Positions 9,643 through 17,626 of a DNA stretch of 64,000 nt are shown piece after piece; the first letter of the stretch is position 1, and each line of letters starts with the position of its first letter. Source of the DNA: Paenibacillus xylanexedens. Its GTDB lineage: Bacteria > Bacillota > Bacilli > Paenibacillales > Paenibacillaceae. The DNA lies in NCBI RefSeq assembly GCF_017874615.1, contig NZ_JAGIKV010000002.1, forward strand, positions 248,001 through 312,000, in the 5' to 3' direction. Below the pieces are notes generated by a model that saw only the letters and a list, made by a program, of their open reading frames with translations, did no database searches and was not told the origin of the DNA. A program made the position numbers and the translations under genes.

Positions 9643-10572
9643 ATGAATTTATACTCTCCTTACATCGAGTTTAACCGCAAGGAATGGGCTGAACTTAAAG
9701 AACATCAGACCACTCTTCCACTGACGGAAGCCGAATTAGAACAGTTAAAGGGATTGAATGAAGAGGTATCGATTCAAGAAGTCGAAGATATATATTTGCC
9801 TCTGACCCACTTTATTGACCTATATGCAAGAGTTTCACGAGAGCTGAATCAACTAACGGCCTCCTTTATGAAAAAAGAAGCCCTCCCCACCCCCTACATC
9901 ATTGGAATCGGGGGAAGTGTTGCCGTGGGCAAAAGTACAGCGGCCCGCTTGCTACAGGCACTGCTCGCCAGAGGTAAGAATAGCCCGAAGGTTGACCTTG
10001 TCACAACCGACGGTTTCTTATATCCCAATGCGGTGTTGCAAGAAAAGGGCATCATGAACCGCAAGGGATTCCCGGAAAGCTATGATATCAAATCCCTGAT
10101 TCAGTTCATGGGGGATGTGAAATCAGGCAAGCCCGAAGTGAAAGCACCCGTCTACTCTCACCTCGCCTACGATGTCATTCAAGGGGAAGAGAAGCAGATC
10201 TGTCAACCGGATATTCTCATTATTGAAGGTATAAATGTACTTCAGATCAAAAAGGAAACGCCTTTGCTGGTTAGTGATTTCTTCGATTTTTCCATCTACA
10301 TTGATGCGGAAGAAGAGCATATACGACACTGGTACGTTGAGCGTTTCAAGCTGCTCCGCAATACAGCTTTCCAGAACACGGATTCCTTTTTCCATCAACG
10401 ATTCGCCAATATCGATGAAGAAGAAACCGTGCGTACGGCCAACCAGATCTGGCAAGATATCAATGCCAAAAACCTGCATGAAAACATTTTGCCAACCAAA
10501 GGACGTGCCAGACTGATTCTGAAAAAGGAAGCCGATCACTCCATTGGGCAGATTCAATTGCGCAAACTGTAG
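9643..10572 (+). CDS. coaA: type I pantothenate kinase
   Basis: Phosphorylates pantothenate, the first committed step of coenzyme A synthesis. 309 residues, the usual length for bacterial type I PanK (E. coli 316). The Walker A motif is GGSVAVGKS at about 90-98, followed by TTDGFLYPN and KGFPESYD, characteristic of CoaA, and later [21 protein letters not shown] 9643 is preceded by a weak GAAAGCGGG site. It is upstream of a DUF423 gene by 64 nt on the same strand. Confidence 0.95.
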   Translation: MNLYSPYIEFNRKEWAELKEHQTTLPLTEAELEQLKGLNEEVSIQEVEDIYLPLTHFIDLYARVSRELNQLTASFMKKEALPTPYIIGIGGSVAVGKSTAARLLQALLARGKNSPKVDLVTTDGFLYPNAVLQEKGIMNRKGFPESYDIKSLIQFMGDVKSGKPEVKAPVYSHLAYDVIQGEEKQICQPDILIIEGINVLQIKKETPLLVSDFFDFSIYIDAEEEHIRHWYVERFKLLRNTAFQNTDSFFHQRFANIDEEETVRTANQIWQDINAKNLHENILPTKGRARLILKKEADHSIGQIQLRKL

Positions 10573-10636
10573 ACAATACTCGTACAGCACACTTTGATGT
10601 TATATCTAATTACCCTTAAAAGGAGAGAAAAACACA

Positions 10637-10999
10637 TTGCAAACCCTGATTATACTCGGCAGTATTATGATGTTCCTGGCTGTTGCTTTGGGTGCTTTTG
10701 GCGCACACGCGCTCAAGCGCAAACTATCCGCTGACATGATCAAAATCTATGAAACCGGTGTTCAATATCACCTCATCCACGGACTTGGCATCATCCTGAT
10801 CGGACTACTCGCAGACCGTCTCGAATCCTCTTCACTCGTCATGCTTGCCGGATGGCTGATGTTCGCCGGGATCATCCTGTTCTCTGGCAGCCTGTACGTT
10901 TTAAGTGTAACGGGTGTTCGCAAATTGGGAGCCATTACCCCACTTGGCGGAGTCGCATTTTTGGCTGGATGGGTTATGATCATGATTGCTGCATTATAA
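10637..10999 (+). CDS. DUF423 family membrane protein
   Basis: 120-residue integral membrane protein with four predicted hydrophobic segments. It begins LIILGSIMMFLAVALGAFGAHALK, with the GAFGAHAL motif of DUF423 (YgdD/YwdK-like). Function unknown. Translation starts with TTG 10637, placed 10 nt after AAGGAGAG; no ATG is available at the proper position. A strong hairpin follows 20 nt after the stop. Confidence 0.85.
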   Translation: MQTLIILGSIMMFLAVALGAFGAHALKRKLSADMIKIYETGVQYHLIHGLGIILIGLLADRLESSSLVMLAGWLMFAGIILFSGSLYVLSVTGVRKLGAITPLGGVAFLAGWVMIMIAAL

Positions 11000-11017
11000 A
11001 TATGCCCCGTAGATAAA

Positions 11018-11066
11018 CGAAAAGAGTGTTCTGGCTGATATAATATCGCTGGAGCACTCTTTTACT
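11018..11066. terminator. bidirectional terminator
   Basis: AAAAGAGTGTTC and GGAGCACTCTTTT form a long stem flanked by A and T runs. It lies between the convergent DUF423 and histidine phosphatase genes. Confidence 0.8.
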
Positions 11067-11068
11067 GT

Positions 11069-11620
11069 TTAATCTGTCCAAATTCTACGAATGGTGGACA
11101 TCCCTGCATCCGGTCGTTGTCTCTCCAGCACATACACATCCGGGTTAGACAGTTTGGTCCACTCTTCATAACCAAAGGATGGTTCATACTTACGAATAAG
11201 CAGTGATAACAAGTTCCCATGTGTAACTACGGCCCCGTGCTGTTCTGGTCTGCTCCACAACTCTTCCAGTAGTGCCAGCCCCCTTGCAGCCGCGTTTCTC
11301 GAAGATTCCCCGCCTTCTTCCACCCAATCCACATCATCGTATGTACGTTTCAGTACATCCATCCAGTTAGGCAGATCAAGAGAGCTAAGTATCCTCTCCT
11401 GGAGACGTTCATCCGTATGTATATGTTGCAGCGTTGCTATGCCCAGTGGCATAGCCGTCTGAACAGCCCTTTTCCATGGACTGGAGACAATATACGTTAT
11501 GGAATGATGAGCCAAGATATCTGCAAGTTTTTCAGCCTGCCTGATCCCTTCATCTGTAAGCTCTGCATGGGGTTCCTGCCCTGTGGCCTTGGCGTGACGG
11601 ATAAGATAAATGGACTGCAT
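11069..11620 (-). CDS. histidine phosphatase superfamily protein
   Basis: 183-residue protein of the phosphoglycerate mutase/phosphatase fold. The catalytic motif is IRHAKATG (RHA in place of the commoner RHG). The later VVTHGN supplies the second active-site His, and EEGGESSRN holds the conserved Glu. Likely a broad phosphatase; substrate unknown. A GTG at 11629 is in frame, but AGGAGG is 8 nt before ATG 11620. racE lies just upstream with 24 nt between them, so the two may be cotranscribed. Confidence 0.85.
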   Translation of the reverse strand: MQSIYLIRHAKATGQEPHAELTDEGIRQAEKLADILAHHSITYIVSSPWKRAVQTAMPLGIATLQHIHTDERLQERILSSLDLPNWMDVLKRTYDDVDWVEEGGESSRNAAARGLALLEELWSRPEQHGAVVTHGNLLSLLIRKYEPSFGYEEWTKLSNPDVYVLERQRPDAGMSTIRRIWTD

Positions 11621-11644
11621 AGCTATCACCTCCTATGGTGTAAC

Positions 11645-12427
11645 CTACTTCGAGTTCATCTCAAGATATTGAAGTGCACTGTACATCTTCTCCTGCTCTT
11701 CCGGTCGGCCTGATGAACTGAGGAAAGTGACTTGTTTCCCTGTTCTGTCTCCATGTTGAGCCACCAGTCCAAGCCGCTGCTTCAGATGGTTCACTGTACC
11801 TGTACTGCCATCAATAATCTGTATATGATCGGGCAGAACCGTGCGCAGAATGGACGTATAGAATGGATAATGCGTGCAGCCAAGCACCACTGTGCCATAC
11901 CCATGAAGATCGAGATCTGCCAGCTTGAACCGGAAATAATCAGCGATTTTGCCCGGATCAAAATCCAGCTGTTCACACCATTCCACAAGTTCCGGCAGCG
12001 CAATGGAATCCACACTGTGGTGATCATCAACACGTGATACCAGTTCGTTATACTTGGTTTGGCTCAAGGTGAGGGCCGTAGCAAATACAAGCACTCTCTT
12101 CCCACTGTTGCGATTCATCTCTACGGCTGGTTTCACCGCAGGCTCCATGCCAATGATCGGAATATCGTACTTGGCGCGCAGATCCTTCACAGCCAGACTT
12201 GTTGCTGTATTACAAGCAATCACGATTGCTTGAACATCCTCCTGAACGATGGCTTCCACACAATCAAAAATATGTCCTCTAACCTCATCCGCAGACTTGG
12301 TTCCATACGGGACATGCAAAGTATCCGCATAATACAGAAATTTTTCTTCAGGAAACTGTTGTAATGCCTGATGCAAAACGGTTAAACCACCGATGCCTGA
12401 ATCAAAAAAAGCAATTTTCTTATTCAA
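11645..12427 (-). CDS. racE: glutamate racemase
   Basis: Makes D-glutamate for peptidoglycan (and, in bacilli, sometimes poly-gamma-glutamate). The motifs are FFDSGIGGL (Asp 9, Ser 10), ACNTATS (catalytic Cys about 72) and LGCTHYP (catalytic Cys about 184); both thiol bases are intact. The frame opens at 12475, but the best start is TTG 12427, 6 nt after GAGGTG, giving MNKKIAFFDSG and 260 residues, the usual racemase length. A GTG three codons earlier lies within the Shine-Dalgarno sequence. murI would be an equally valid symbol. Confidence 0.92.
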   Translation of the reverse strand: MNKKIAFFDSGIGGLTVLHQALQQFPEEKFLYYADTLHVPYGTKSADEVRGHIFDCVEAIVQEDVQAIVIACNTATSLAVKDLRAKYDIPIIGMEPAVKPAVEMNRNSGKRVLVFATALTLSQTKYNELVSRVDDHHSVDSIALPELVEWCEQLDFDPGKIADYFRFKLADLDLHGYGTVVLGCTHYPFYTSILRTVLPDHIQIIDGSTGTVNHLKQRLGLVAQHGDRTGKQVTFLSSSGRPEEQEKMYSALQYLEMNSK

Positions 12428-12542
12428 GGATTTCACCTCTATAATGTATTCTTTCGGGTTCCAAGAACCTCTCAATGCTGCTCATGGTGACTGGAGGTGA
12501 GGTTTGTACTTCCGGCTCATCACACGCTAGAATGATAAACCA

Positions 12543-12929
12543 TTATTCTACGCTCATTTTATACTGTCTGAGCCAGTCCTTGCCACTATGCCATACCTCT
12601 ACAGGGTTATGCTCTCCAAGCAGTTCAGTACTTGCCTGAGCCATGATCCATTCCTTGAGACCATTATCCGGACTGGATTCGAGCTGCTGTAGCAGCAGAT
12701 GCAATCCTTCCTCACCCGTATTCAAAATGTCCTCGTAAACCTCCCGGTTACCAGCAATATAATCATTCGGATTGCTGCTGGTCAGGAGGACAGGGTCGCT
12801 AACCATCTGCTGCAGGTTGCTTTCAATGGTTGCTGATAATGCTTGGTCTTCTGTCCAAGTCGAACATGCTACTACCGTCAATGCTGTGCATACGGATAAC
12901 AAACCCAGAATCAGTCTTCTGCGATTCAC
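12543..12929 (-). CDS. hypothetical lipoprotein
   Basis: 128 residues with a basic N-terminus (MNRRR), a hydrophobic stretch and lipobox TVVAC (Cys about 22), so it is predicted to be anchored on the outer face of the membrane. The mature part is acidic and helical with repeated Leu-Leu-Gln stretches; I recognise no domain. GTG 12929 is 8 nt after AAAGGAG. It lies downstream of the decaying GNAT genes and upstream of racE on the same strand. Confidence 0.7.
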   Translation of the reverse strand: MNRRRLILGLLSVCTALTVVACSTWTEDQALSATIESNLQQMVSDPVLLTSSNPNDYIAGNREVYEDILNTGEEGLHLLLQQLESSPDNGLKEWIMAQASTELLGEHNPVEVWHSGKDWLRQYKMSVE

Positions 12930-12996
12930 TGTACCACTCCTTTCAACAACGAGTTAAGACAACAGATTCGGCTTTCATGCTCAAGCCCCCGGCCAA

Positions 12997-13215
12997 CTAC
13001 AGAACAAGTTCCCATTGTTCTTCGGTAAGTTCCTGACCTGACAACATCTGCTTGCGGACTTCCTTCACTTCAAAGCCCACAGATTGATATAATCTACGCG
13101 CGCCATGGGTGATAAATTCAGTAAAGCTATGATCATAATTATACTCGTTTCGATAGATTCGGATATGCGCTTCAATGACATACTGCAGATCCTTTTGTAC
13201 GAAAGTGCGGATCAT
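12997..13215 (-). pseudogene. GNAT acetyltransferase with large internal deletion
   Basis: 72 residues. The first about 35 (IRTFVQKDLQYVIEAHIRIY) read as the N-terminus of a MarR-associated-type GNAT of about 155 residues, and the last about 35 (ARRLYQSVGFEVKE to EQWELVL) as its C-terminus. The acetyl-CoA-binding middle is absent and the two parts are fused in frame near THGARR. ATG 13215 overlaps a TGA (13215-13217) that would end the upstream GNAT if its nonsense codon were ignored. Probably non-functional; a stable mini-protein cannot be excluded. Confidence 0.65.
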
Positions 13216-13931
13216 CAGACATCACAGTCCTTCCTCAAATCCACAGTTGTGATACTGAAATCCACACCGAACTGAATTAATCCGAGTTTACGGGCAACTT
13301 ACTGTGAAGCGAGATTATCCCAAGATGTACTGTAGATTGGCATGCGTCCACGCTCCTTGACATAATACTGCCAGCACTTTACCGTCTCCACTGCATATCC
13401 ATGTCCTCTATAACCGGGTGCCGTATACAAACTAGCTTCCGCCCCATGATTGGAGAGCCTCGCGGAGCAGCACACTGCCACAGCAGAATCCCCAATAACA
13501 TAAGCGGCAACAGGGCTTTTTTCATACAAGTAGTCTGTTAATTCAGGGAAATGCTCTGCCAGCAAATAACGCTGCTCCTGACCAATCAACTGAACCTTCT
13601 GATTCCACTCGTGAGATAACTCAGGAAAAGCATAGGCGGGTCCCATCCACACACGGTTAACTGGCTCAAAGGTTTCCACCTTGCGAATTAGTTTCGGAAT
13701 ATCTAATGGAAGCTCGCAATCCTTACCCAACTCAATCATTAGATCCGGCGGTAACTGCTCATGGTAATAGATCAGTGAACCAGCAGAAGTCATGCCGATA
13801 AAAATGGCTGGAGCTTGCCCACCATCTGGCTCGTTAATGCCTATGAGACGCTGCTGCTCATTGATTGTATACAACGTGCTCACCTGTATTTTCAACATTT
13901 CGATAGACGACAGGTTGGATTTTGGAGCCAT
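13215..13931 (-). pseudogene. GNAT acetyltransferase interrupted by an in-frame TAA
   Basis: Codons 1-210 end at TAA 13299-13301 right after TSWDNLASQ. The same frame continues with VARKLGLIQFGVDFSI, a normal GNAT C-terminus, to TGA at 13215-13217. A single base change in one codon therefore removes the last part of the fold. The acetyl-CoA loop APGYRGHGYAVE is intact. The true old stop overlaps the start of the next gene (TGATG), showing the two were once coupled. Could be a pseudogene, a sequencing error or a read-through case. The ATG 13931 start has only a weak site. Confidence 0.7.
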
Positions 13932-13933
13932 AA

Positions 13934-14302
13934 CTAAGAAGTTAACCTTTGCAATAATCGTTTGCCTTCACTGCCTTTACCAGCTTCCTGCTGCTCCAGA
14001 AAATCGGATAATTCACGTAAATCAGCCGGGCGATATCCAGCCCCGCACCCGCAATTATGATAGGTATAACCATGACGGTACAGCATCATCACTTTGGTCC
14101 ATTGTTTGGTATCATTTTGCTTGGGCGCCTGGAAATCGTGTCCCATGCTGACCATAGACGTGGCACATTGCGGGCATTTATATTCAAGTTGTGCCACCAC
14201 CTCAGGGCTCAGGTCATGTCTGGAAACTTGTTTAAATGATTTGCGACAAATGAAACATGCATAGATGTCTTTATATGGTCCTGACATGGCATATCTACAC
14301 AT
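13934..14302 (-). CDS. zinc-ribbon protein, conserved hypothetical
   Basis: 122 residues starting MCRYAMSGPYKDIYACF. Cys pairs CFICRKSF and CPQCATSM look like a zinc-binding treble clef or ribbon, and a Cys-Gly-Cys lies near the C-terminus (HNCGCGAGY). I recall similar proteins in Bacillales without an assigned role. The frame extends upstream to 14389, but AAGGGGGTG is about 6 nt before ATG 14302. The gene ends 2 nt before the start of the interrupted GNAT gene, so they were probably cotranscribed. Confidence 0.75.
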   Translation of the reverse strand: MCRYAMSGPYKDIYACFICRKSFKQVSRHDLSPEVVAQLEYKCPQCATSMVSMGHDFQAPKQNDTKQWTKVMMLYRHGYTYHNCGCGAGYRPADLRELSDFLEQQEAGKGSEGKRLLQRLTS

Positions 14303-14402
14303 CGTCTGCACCCCCTTAATAATTTCCATTATACGGGATTTCACACGCACATACGAATGGATTTTGCATAATTGCGAAAATTCCACCACTCACTCATTGA
14401 CC

Positions 14403-15278
14403 TTAAATCGTAGCTTGTTTCCAGGCCTTAGCAAGTTCCGCAATCGATGCGTACCGCTCGGACCGATCATCGCTCACTGCACGTATCACAACCTGATACA
14501 ATGCTTCTCCGGCATCCCATCTCTCATAGGAACGATCCTTCTCCCCGCCAAGCAAACCAAACGCCATTGCCCCCATATTGAATACATTGGTAACCGCATC
14601 TATGGCTGCGCCTAGCTCAAACTCTTCGGGAGACATAAAGCGGGAAGATCCCCACATACGCCCCATGGTATTGGTAAAAGAGCCCTTCCGATACAGATCA
14701 ATATCACAAATTTTCATCGCATGTTTGTCAAAATCATAGATCAGACTGCCATCATACAAATCAACAGCCACATAACCTCTCCGTTCCACCTCGATATGAA
14801 AATCCAGAATCTGTTCCATCGCCCGAATGCGTGTCTCAACAGGAAGCTGTCTGAACCGATAGTAGGGCGAACGCGGATCTTCATACTTAGCCGGAGGTGG
14901 GAAATACCAATGGGAGTGCAGACACTCCCCATTCACCCAATCGAACACACAGGCATAGCCCTCATCAGTTGCAAAATGATTCGTTAGTCGAATCAACGTG
15001 TCATGTGCCAGATCCTCGTAGACGGAAACTGATGATTTCAGATTACGAATGGCTTTCGGGGGACTTCCCGTATGATTCGCATGAATCGTATGCGCTCCCG
15101 CATATTTAACGAACAATCGCTTTCCATCCTTTTGCACAATACCGAAGGAGATATTCCCTGAATCCTGCTGATCGAATACGCGAAAGACCGTACCCAAGGG
15201 CCGTAACCAATCGAAAGAATGAGACTCTTTTAAGACAAAGGAAACACCGTCGATCTCAAGTTCAACCTGATCTGTCAT
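14403..15278 (-). CDS. serine/threonine protein kinase-like protein
   Basis: 291-residue soluble protein with a eukaryotic-like kinase pattern. RLFVKYAG carries the presumed ATP-binding Lys. YVAVDLYDGSLIYD sits where the HRD catalytic loop would be, and CDIDLYR replaces DFG. The C-terminal part (RFMSPEEFELG, then SDDRSERYASIAEL) matches the APE region and the usual lobe end. The HRD His is replaced by Ala or Val, so activity is not certain. Start overlaps the GNAT stop by 4 nt (ATGA), indicating coupling in a three-gene set. A terminal phosphoacceptor is unknown. Confidence 0.75.
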   Translation of the reverse strand: MTDQVELEIDGVSFVLKESHSFDWLRPLGTVFRVFDQQDSGNISFGIVQKDGKRLFVKYAGAHTIHANHTGSPPKAIRNLKSSVSVYEDLAHDTLIRLTNHFATDEGYACVFDWVNGECLHSHWYFPPPAKYEDPRSPYYRFRQLPVETRIRAMEQILDFHIEVERRGYVAVDLYDGSLIYDFDKHAMKICDIDLYRKGSFTNTMGRMWGSSRFMSPEEFELGAAIDAVTNVFNMGAMAFGLLGGEKDRSYERWDAGEALYQVVIRAVSDDRSERYASIAELAKAWKQATI

Positions 15279-15853
15279 AGGGCTCCTCCTGTAGTGATAT
15301 CATCATTCAATGTTGAATGCTCCGTATAAAAGTAATTCATATGCGCCTCATCATATCCCTGACCATGGACTTCTAATGCGTTACGCTCGATGCCGTAGAC
15401 TTCAAATCCATATCGTTCGTATAAACGTCGAGCTGATTCATTGGTTGTCACTACACTCAGATTAATCTGCTTGATACCTTCCAGATGTCTTCCCCGATCC
15501 AGCACCTCGCGGAGCAACAGCGAAGCCAGCCCACTTCCCCGATATGGCGGAGCAACATAGACGCCCCAGATCATGCCTTTGTGCCTGAGCTTTAGGCCGT
15601 ACTCTCTTTTGAAACCCATCATTCCCGCCAAGGTTCCTTCTGTTGTGTATGCTCCCAAAATATAATCATCGGGCTCGTTATGTATGCGTTCCTGCACTTC
15701 TTTCATGGGGATCTGAACGGACAATTCAAACGAAGCCCCGAAGGCTTCAGGATGTGTTTTCAGTGCTTCCAGTCGCAAAGGCCAGTAGATGTCTGCTTCA
15801 TCCCGCTGAATATTGCGAATGATATATGTCTCTTGCTTTCGATCTTCGTTCAT
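15275..15853 (-). CDS. GNAT family N-acetyltransferase
   Basis: 192 residues. YVAPPYRGSGLASLLLREVL is the acetyl-CoA-binding segment, and SARRLYERYGFEVYGIE the C-terminal strand/helix. Similar to the broad RimI/aminoglycoside-like GNATs; acceptor unknown. It overlaps the PfpI gene upstream (4 nt) and the kinase-like gene downstream (4 nt), both as ATGA, so all three are likely one translation-coupled unit. Confidence 0.87.
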   Translation of the reverse strand: MNEDRKQETYIIRNIQRDEADIYWPLRLEALKTHPEAFGASFELSVQIPMKEVQERIHNEPDDYILGAYTTEGTLAGMMGFKREYGLKLRHKGMIWGVYVAPPYRGSGLASLLLREVLDRGRHLEGIKQINLSVVTTNESARRLYERYGFEVYGIERNALEVHGQGYDEAHMNYFYTEHSTLNDDITTGGAL

Positions 15854-16431
15854 TCTTCGACCACTCCCTGCATCTCATAAGGATAATCGATCTGAAGTTT
15901 TACATTCGCTGCCGCTTCCTGTCCTGCAAGCAACCCAACAACATAAATCCCCAGGTCAATGGATGTGGCTACTCCACCGGCAGTAATTACATTTCCATCT
16001 TTTACAATCCGCTTCTGAATCACCTCGGTGACATACGGCTCAAGCAAATTATATGCACGGGGATGTGTTGTTGCTTTTTTGCCGGATAAAAAACCAGCCG
16101 CACCCAGCAGCAGAGAGCCTGTGCACACGGAAACCTTCAAAGGCACAGACTCAGCCTGTTTCAGCCAACCTACAAAGGCCTCGTCATATCGAAGCTTGCG
16201 CGTTCCCATGCCTCCGGGGATAAACACGAGATCATATTCCGATAGGTCAGGCTTCACCCGATCCACCTTCAACGTTAGACCAGACTCATCCGTGACCTGA
16301 TCTGTCATTGCACAGGTTTCCCACGTCGTTCCTTTGGTAGGTTCAAAGAAATTCAACCGATTGATCACATCATAAAACCCTGCAAAATCAAGGAAAGTCA
16401 GTCCATCAAACAAAACGAATGCAATTTTCAT
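15850..16431 (-). CDS. DJ-1/PfpI family protein
   Basis: 193 residues of the ThiJ/PfpI fold. Starts MKIAFVLFDGLTFLDFAG, with nucleophile Cys 103 in SVCTGSLLLG and the preceding FIPGGMG. This arrangement (LDFAG and VCTGS) is that of the isonitrile-hydratase-like/AraC-associated PfpI branch rather than proteases, so hydratase or glyoxalase activity is possible but unproven. ATG 16431 is 6 nt after GGAGG; ten upstream codons in the open frame are excluded. First gene of the PfpI-GNAT-kinase set. Confidence 0.85.
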   Translation of the reverse strand: MKIAFVLFDGLTFLDFAGFYDVINRLNFFEPTKGTTWETCAMTDQVTDESGLTLKVDRVKPDLSEYDLVFIPGGMGTRKLRYDEAFVGWLKQAESVPLKVSVCTGSLLLGAAGFLSGKKATTHPRAYNLLEPYVTEVIQKRIVKDGNVITAGGVATSIDLGIYVVGLLAGQEAAANVKLQIDYPYEMQGVVEE

Positions 16432-16447
16432 TGGTAACCTCCGCGTT

Positions 16448-16594
16448 TTAATTTGGAGCATCCTGATTATGTTTCTGATTCCGATCCCGTTCCATTGCTT
16501 CCTTCACCCGGTCACGCGCTGGCAGCTTGCTATTGATATGAAAGAGCAGACACACAATCGCAAGAAGTAAAATAATGACGATGAATTCGAATAT
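16448..16594 (-). CDS. possible small single-pass membrane protein, start unclear
   Basis: A frame of about 48 codons reads IFEFIVIILLLAIVCLLFH, one clean transmembrane helix, then a charged tail (ARDRVKEAMERDRN) and TAA at 16448. GGGAGG lies about 8 nt before the ATA at 16594, but no ATG, GTG or TTG is in frame. An ATG just upstream (about 16609) is off by one base, so loss of a G in a GGG run would restore a normal start. It is either a gene with a rare start, a frameshifted gene or a sequencing indel. Confidence 0.4.
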   Translation of the reverse strand: MFEFIVIILLLAIVCLLFHINSKLPARDRVKEAMERDRNQKHNQDAPN

Positions 16595-16645
16595 GGCTAA
16601 TCCCTCCCATTCGGAAATTACGCAATCGTGACTCGTACCTTATCT

Positions 16646-17566
16646 CTATTTTAATCCACGTGCGATGATCCGCTCCAGCCACTTCCACGGTAGCAGTGCT
16701 TTACCTATGATGAGCACACGCGAACCTTTTCCGAGCGCATATCGAAGTCTTGGTGCACGCATCCGTGCAATTCGGCCAATCAGATCAGCTACCTCCTGTG
16801 GATCAGGTGCCGTCTCGCTCGCATGTTTGGAATAACGAAGAACCGCGTCCAGCTTATGCTTATACGGAGAGTCCTCGCTCCGGTGAATCTCACCCAAACC
16901 TTTATTCCAGATCGGTGTGCGATAAGAGCCAGGCTCAACTAATACCACCCGAACACCAAAAGAAGACATCTCATGCCGCAAACTTTCCGTGAATCCTTCC
17001 ACAGCGAATTTGGAGGCAGCATAGGGCGCATACCCTGGAAAACCGGACAACCCACTGACACTGGACAAATTAACAATTAACCCCTGCTTCTGTTCACGCA
17101 TCACAGGCAGGACCGCCCGTGTCACGGCGATTAATCCAAACAGATTCGTTTCCATCTGGCGCCGCCAATCCTCCATTGACACTTCCTCAATGAACCCGCC
17201 CACCGCGAATCCCGCATTGTTCACCAGCATGTCGATTCGGCCATTGTTGTGAATTACGTTCCCCACAGCTTTTTGCACTGATTCAGTATCGGTCACGTCC
17301 AGTTGCACATATTGTAAACGTTCAGCTAACCCCGCCTGTTCAGCCAGCTTCACCAATTCTTCTCTTCGACTCAGGTCACGCATTGTAGCAACAACGCGAT
17401 ATCCCTGCTTGGCAAGGGTGATTGCGGTGCGCATACCAAAACCACTGGATGTACCCGTAATTAAGGCCACCGGAGCGTTAGCTCCTTCCTTCGTCTTTTT
17501 CACTACATCAGAACCTGCATTAATCCGTCCCTGTCCGGCTTCTTTTAAGTGTTCCTCTACTGTCAC
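16646..17566 (-). CDS. SDR family oxidoreductase (classical)
   Basis: 306 residues, Rossmann-fold NAD(P)-dependent oxidoreductase. TGTSSGFG at about 38-45, NNAG at about 116-119, active-site Tyr 182 and Lys 186 in YAASK. A C-terminal hydrophobic/basic stretch may sit at a membrane. Resembles 17beta-HSD/retinol-dehydrogenase-like SDRs. GTG 17566 has AAGG 8 nt before. It begins 60 nt after the adenylate-forming gene with no terminator between, so it may be the last gene of the ketosynthase cluster. Confidence 0.87.
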   Translation of the reverse strand: MTVEEHLKEAGQGRINAGSDVVKKTKEGANAPVALITGTSSGFGMRTAITLAKQGYRVVATMRDLSRREELVKLAEQAGLAERLQYVQLDVTDTESVQKAVGNVIHNNGRIDMLVNNAGFAVGGFIEEVSMEDWRRQMETNLFGLIAVTRAVLPVMREQKQGLIVNLSSVSGLSGFPGYAPYAASKFAVEGFTESLRHEMSSFGVRVVLVEPGSYRTPIWNKGLGEIHRSEDSPYKHKLDAVLRYSKHASETAPDPQEVADLIGRIARMRAPRLRYALGKGSRVLIIGKALLPWKWLERIIARGLK

Positions 17567-17626
17567 GGCGTGACCTTCTTTCCTCGGTAAATTGCTTACT
17601 TCCTACCTAGACCGCAAGACTCCTGC

